NCBI GenBank assembly: GCA_902516225.1
Contig: CABXXS010000048.1
Span: forward strand, 1 to 5,587
Length of the DNA stretch: 5,587 bases
Reading direction: 5' to 3'
From: Puniceicoccaceae bacterium
GTDB taxonomy: Bacteria > Verrucomicrobiota > Verrucomicrobiae > Opitutales > Coraliomargaritaceae
The notes beneath the pieces were generated by a model. That model saw only the letters and a program-made list of their open reading frames with translations, was not told the DNA's origin and did no database searches. Made by a program: the position numbers and the translations under genes. Shown here one piece after another: positions 5,295 to 5,587 of this stretch. Each line of letters starts with the position of its first letter. The stretch's first letter is position 1.

Positions 5295-5587
5295 TTAGCG
5301 CCTCTTCAGAGCGACTAACATGAAAGCCAGCCCTCCAAATAATAGGGAGTAGGTGGACGGTTCTGGAACTGAAAAAGTGGCTCCTTGCGACTCAAACCAT
5401 TCCTGGTCAAATTCATCTGGCAGGATTGCGCCATAAAGATTTGCTCCACTCCAAGTGTATGCATAATCAACGTTAAAAGCATTTGAAAGGTCCGCTCCTG
5501 AGAGATTAGCATCTAAGAAAGAAGCATAAAAGAGATCCGCACCGAGAAGATAAGCTCCTGAGAGGTTAGCATTCGAGAGACTTGCAT
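5295..5587 (-). CDS. pentapeptide-repeat protein with PEP-CTERM sorting signal (partial, 3' end)
   Basis: The C-terminal 96 residues of an exported protein whose start lies beyond 5587. Residues 1-39 of the visible part are at least seven tandem pentapeptide repeats of A(D/N)LXX type, including ASLSN, ANLSG, ADLFY and ADLSN. These are expected to build a right-handed quadrilateral beta-helix. After a short break comes ANLYGAILP (48-56), then an acidic-aromatic linker. Residues 73-96 are a classic PEP-CTERM signal: VPEPS, a hydrophobic span (YSLLFGGLAFMLVAL) and a terminal KRR. In known systems such tails direct export, transient membrane anchoring and processing by exosortase. The stop is at 5295-5297. 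A 19-base DNA segment is repeated with one mismatch 60 bases apart (5494-5512, 5554-5572), matching four repeat units. A signal peptide should be encoded upstream, outside the window. The repeat function is unknown. Confidence 0.92.
   Translation of the reverse strand, partial: ASLSNANLSGAYLLGADLFYASFLDANLSGADLSNAFNVDYAYTWSGANLYGAILPDEFDQEWFESQGATFSVPEPSTYSLLFGGLAFMLVALKRR

Noticed and set aside
5315..5512. Minus-strand frame of 65 residues in the last 300 bases
   Set aside because: It is in a different frame from the pentapeptide-repeat/PEP-CTERM sequence, which runs open from the window edge to 5295 and has unmistakable repeats and sorting signal.

Overview
The window looks like a piece of chromosome from a fairly AT-rich bacterium of the phylum Verrucomicrobiota, probably class Opitutae (Puniceicoccales/Opitutales type). 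Three things point there: a partial gene ending in a PEP-CTERM sorting signal, a secreted protein with Big_7-like Ig domains and a C-terminal region ending RFFRFKMAD that I associate with these bacteria, and a large uncharacterised protein that resembles a conserved Opitutae family from memory. Shine-Dalgarno sites are weak or absent at every gene start. No database search was possible, so the taxonomic placement is inference.

Layout. 1-1449 (+ strand): a formamidopyrimidine-DNA glycosylase (Fpg/MutM) whose C-terminal zinc finger has lost three of its four cysteines, followed 60 bases later by shikimate kinase (aroK, TTG start). 1485-3278 (- strand): a convergent gene for a 597-residue uncharacterised protein with a basic N-terminus, a folded core and an acidic tail. 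The gap between the convergent genes holds an inverted repeat that includes both stop codons. 3279-3475: an AT-rich region with a long perfect inverted repeat. 3476-3560 (+): tRNA-Leu with the unusual anticodon AAG. 3561-3800: a minus-strand terminator and a short plus-strand open frame of unknown status. 3801-4841 (- strand): a secreted Ig-like/thrombospondin-type-3 protein with a His/Asp/Glu-rich insert. 4842-5037: its leader, with two mutually exclusive hairpins and a T-run that resemble an attenuator. 5040-5151 (- strand): tRNA-Asn(GTT) with a strong terminator. 5295-5587 (- strand): the 3' end of a pentapeptide-repeat protein with a PEP-CTERM anchor, its start lying beyond the window.

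How the genes work together: this is mostly ordinary chromosome (DNA repair, aromatic amino acid synthesis, two tRNAs) beside cell-envelope or exported proteins. I see no coherent multi-gene system, insertion sequence, phage or CRISPR array. The points most worth following are the zincless Fpg finger, the tRNA-Leu(AAG), the leader before the secreted protein, the metal-ligand-rich insert in that protein, and the pentapeptide/PEP-CTERM architecture.
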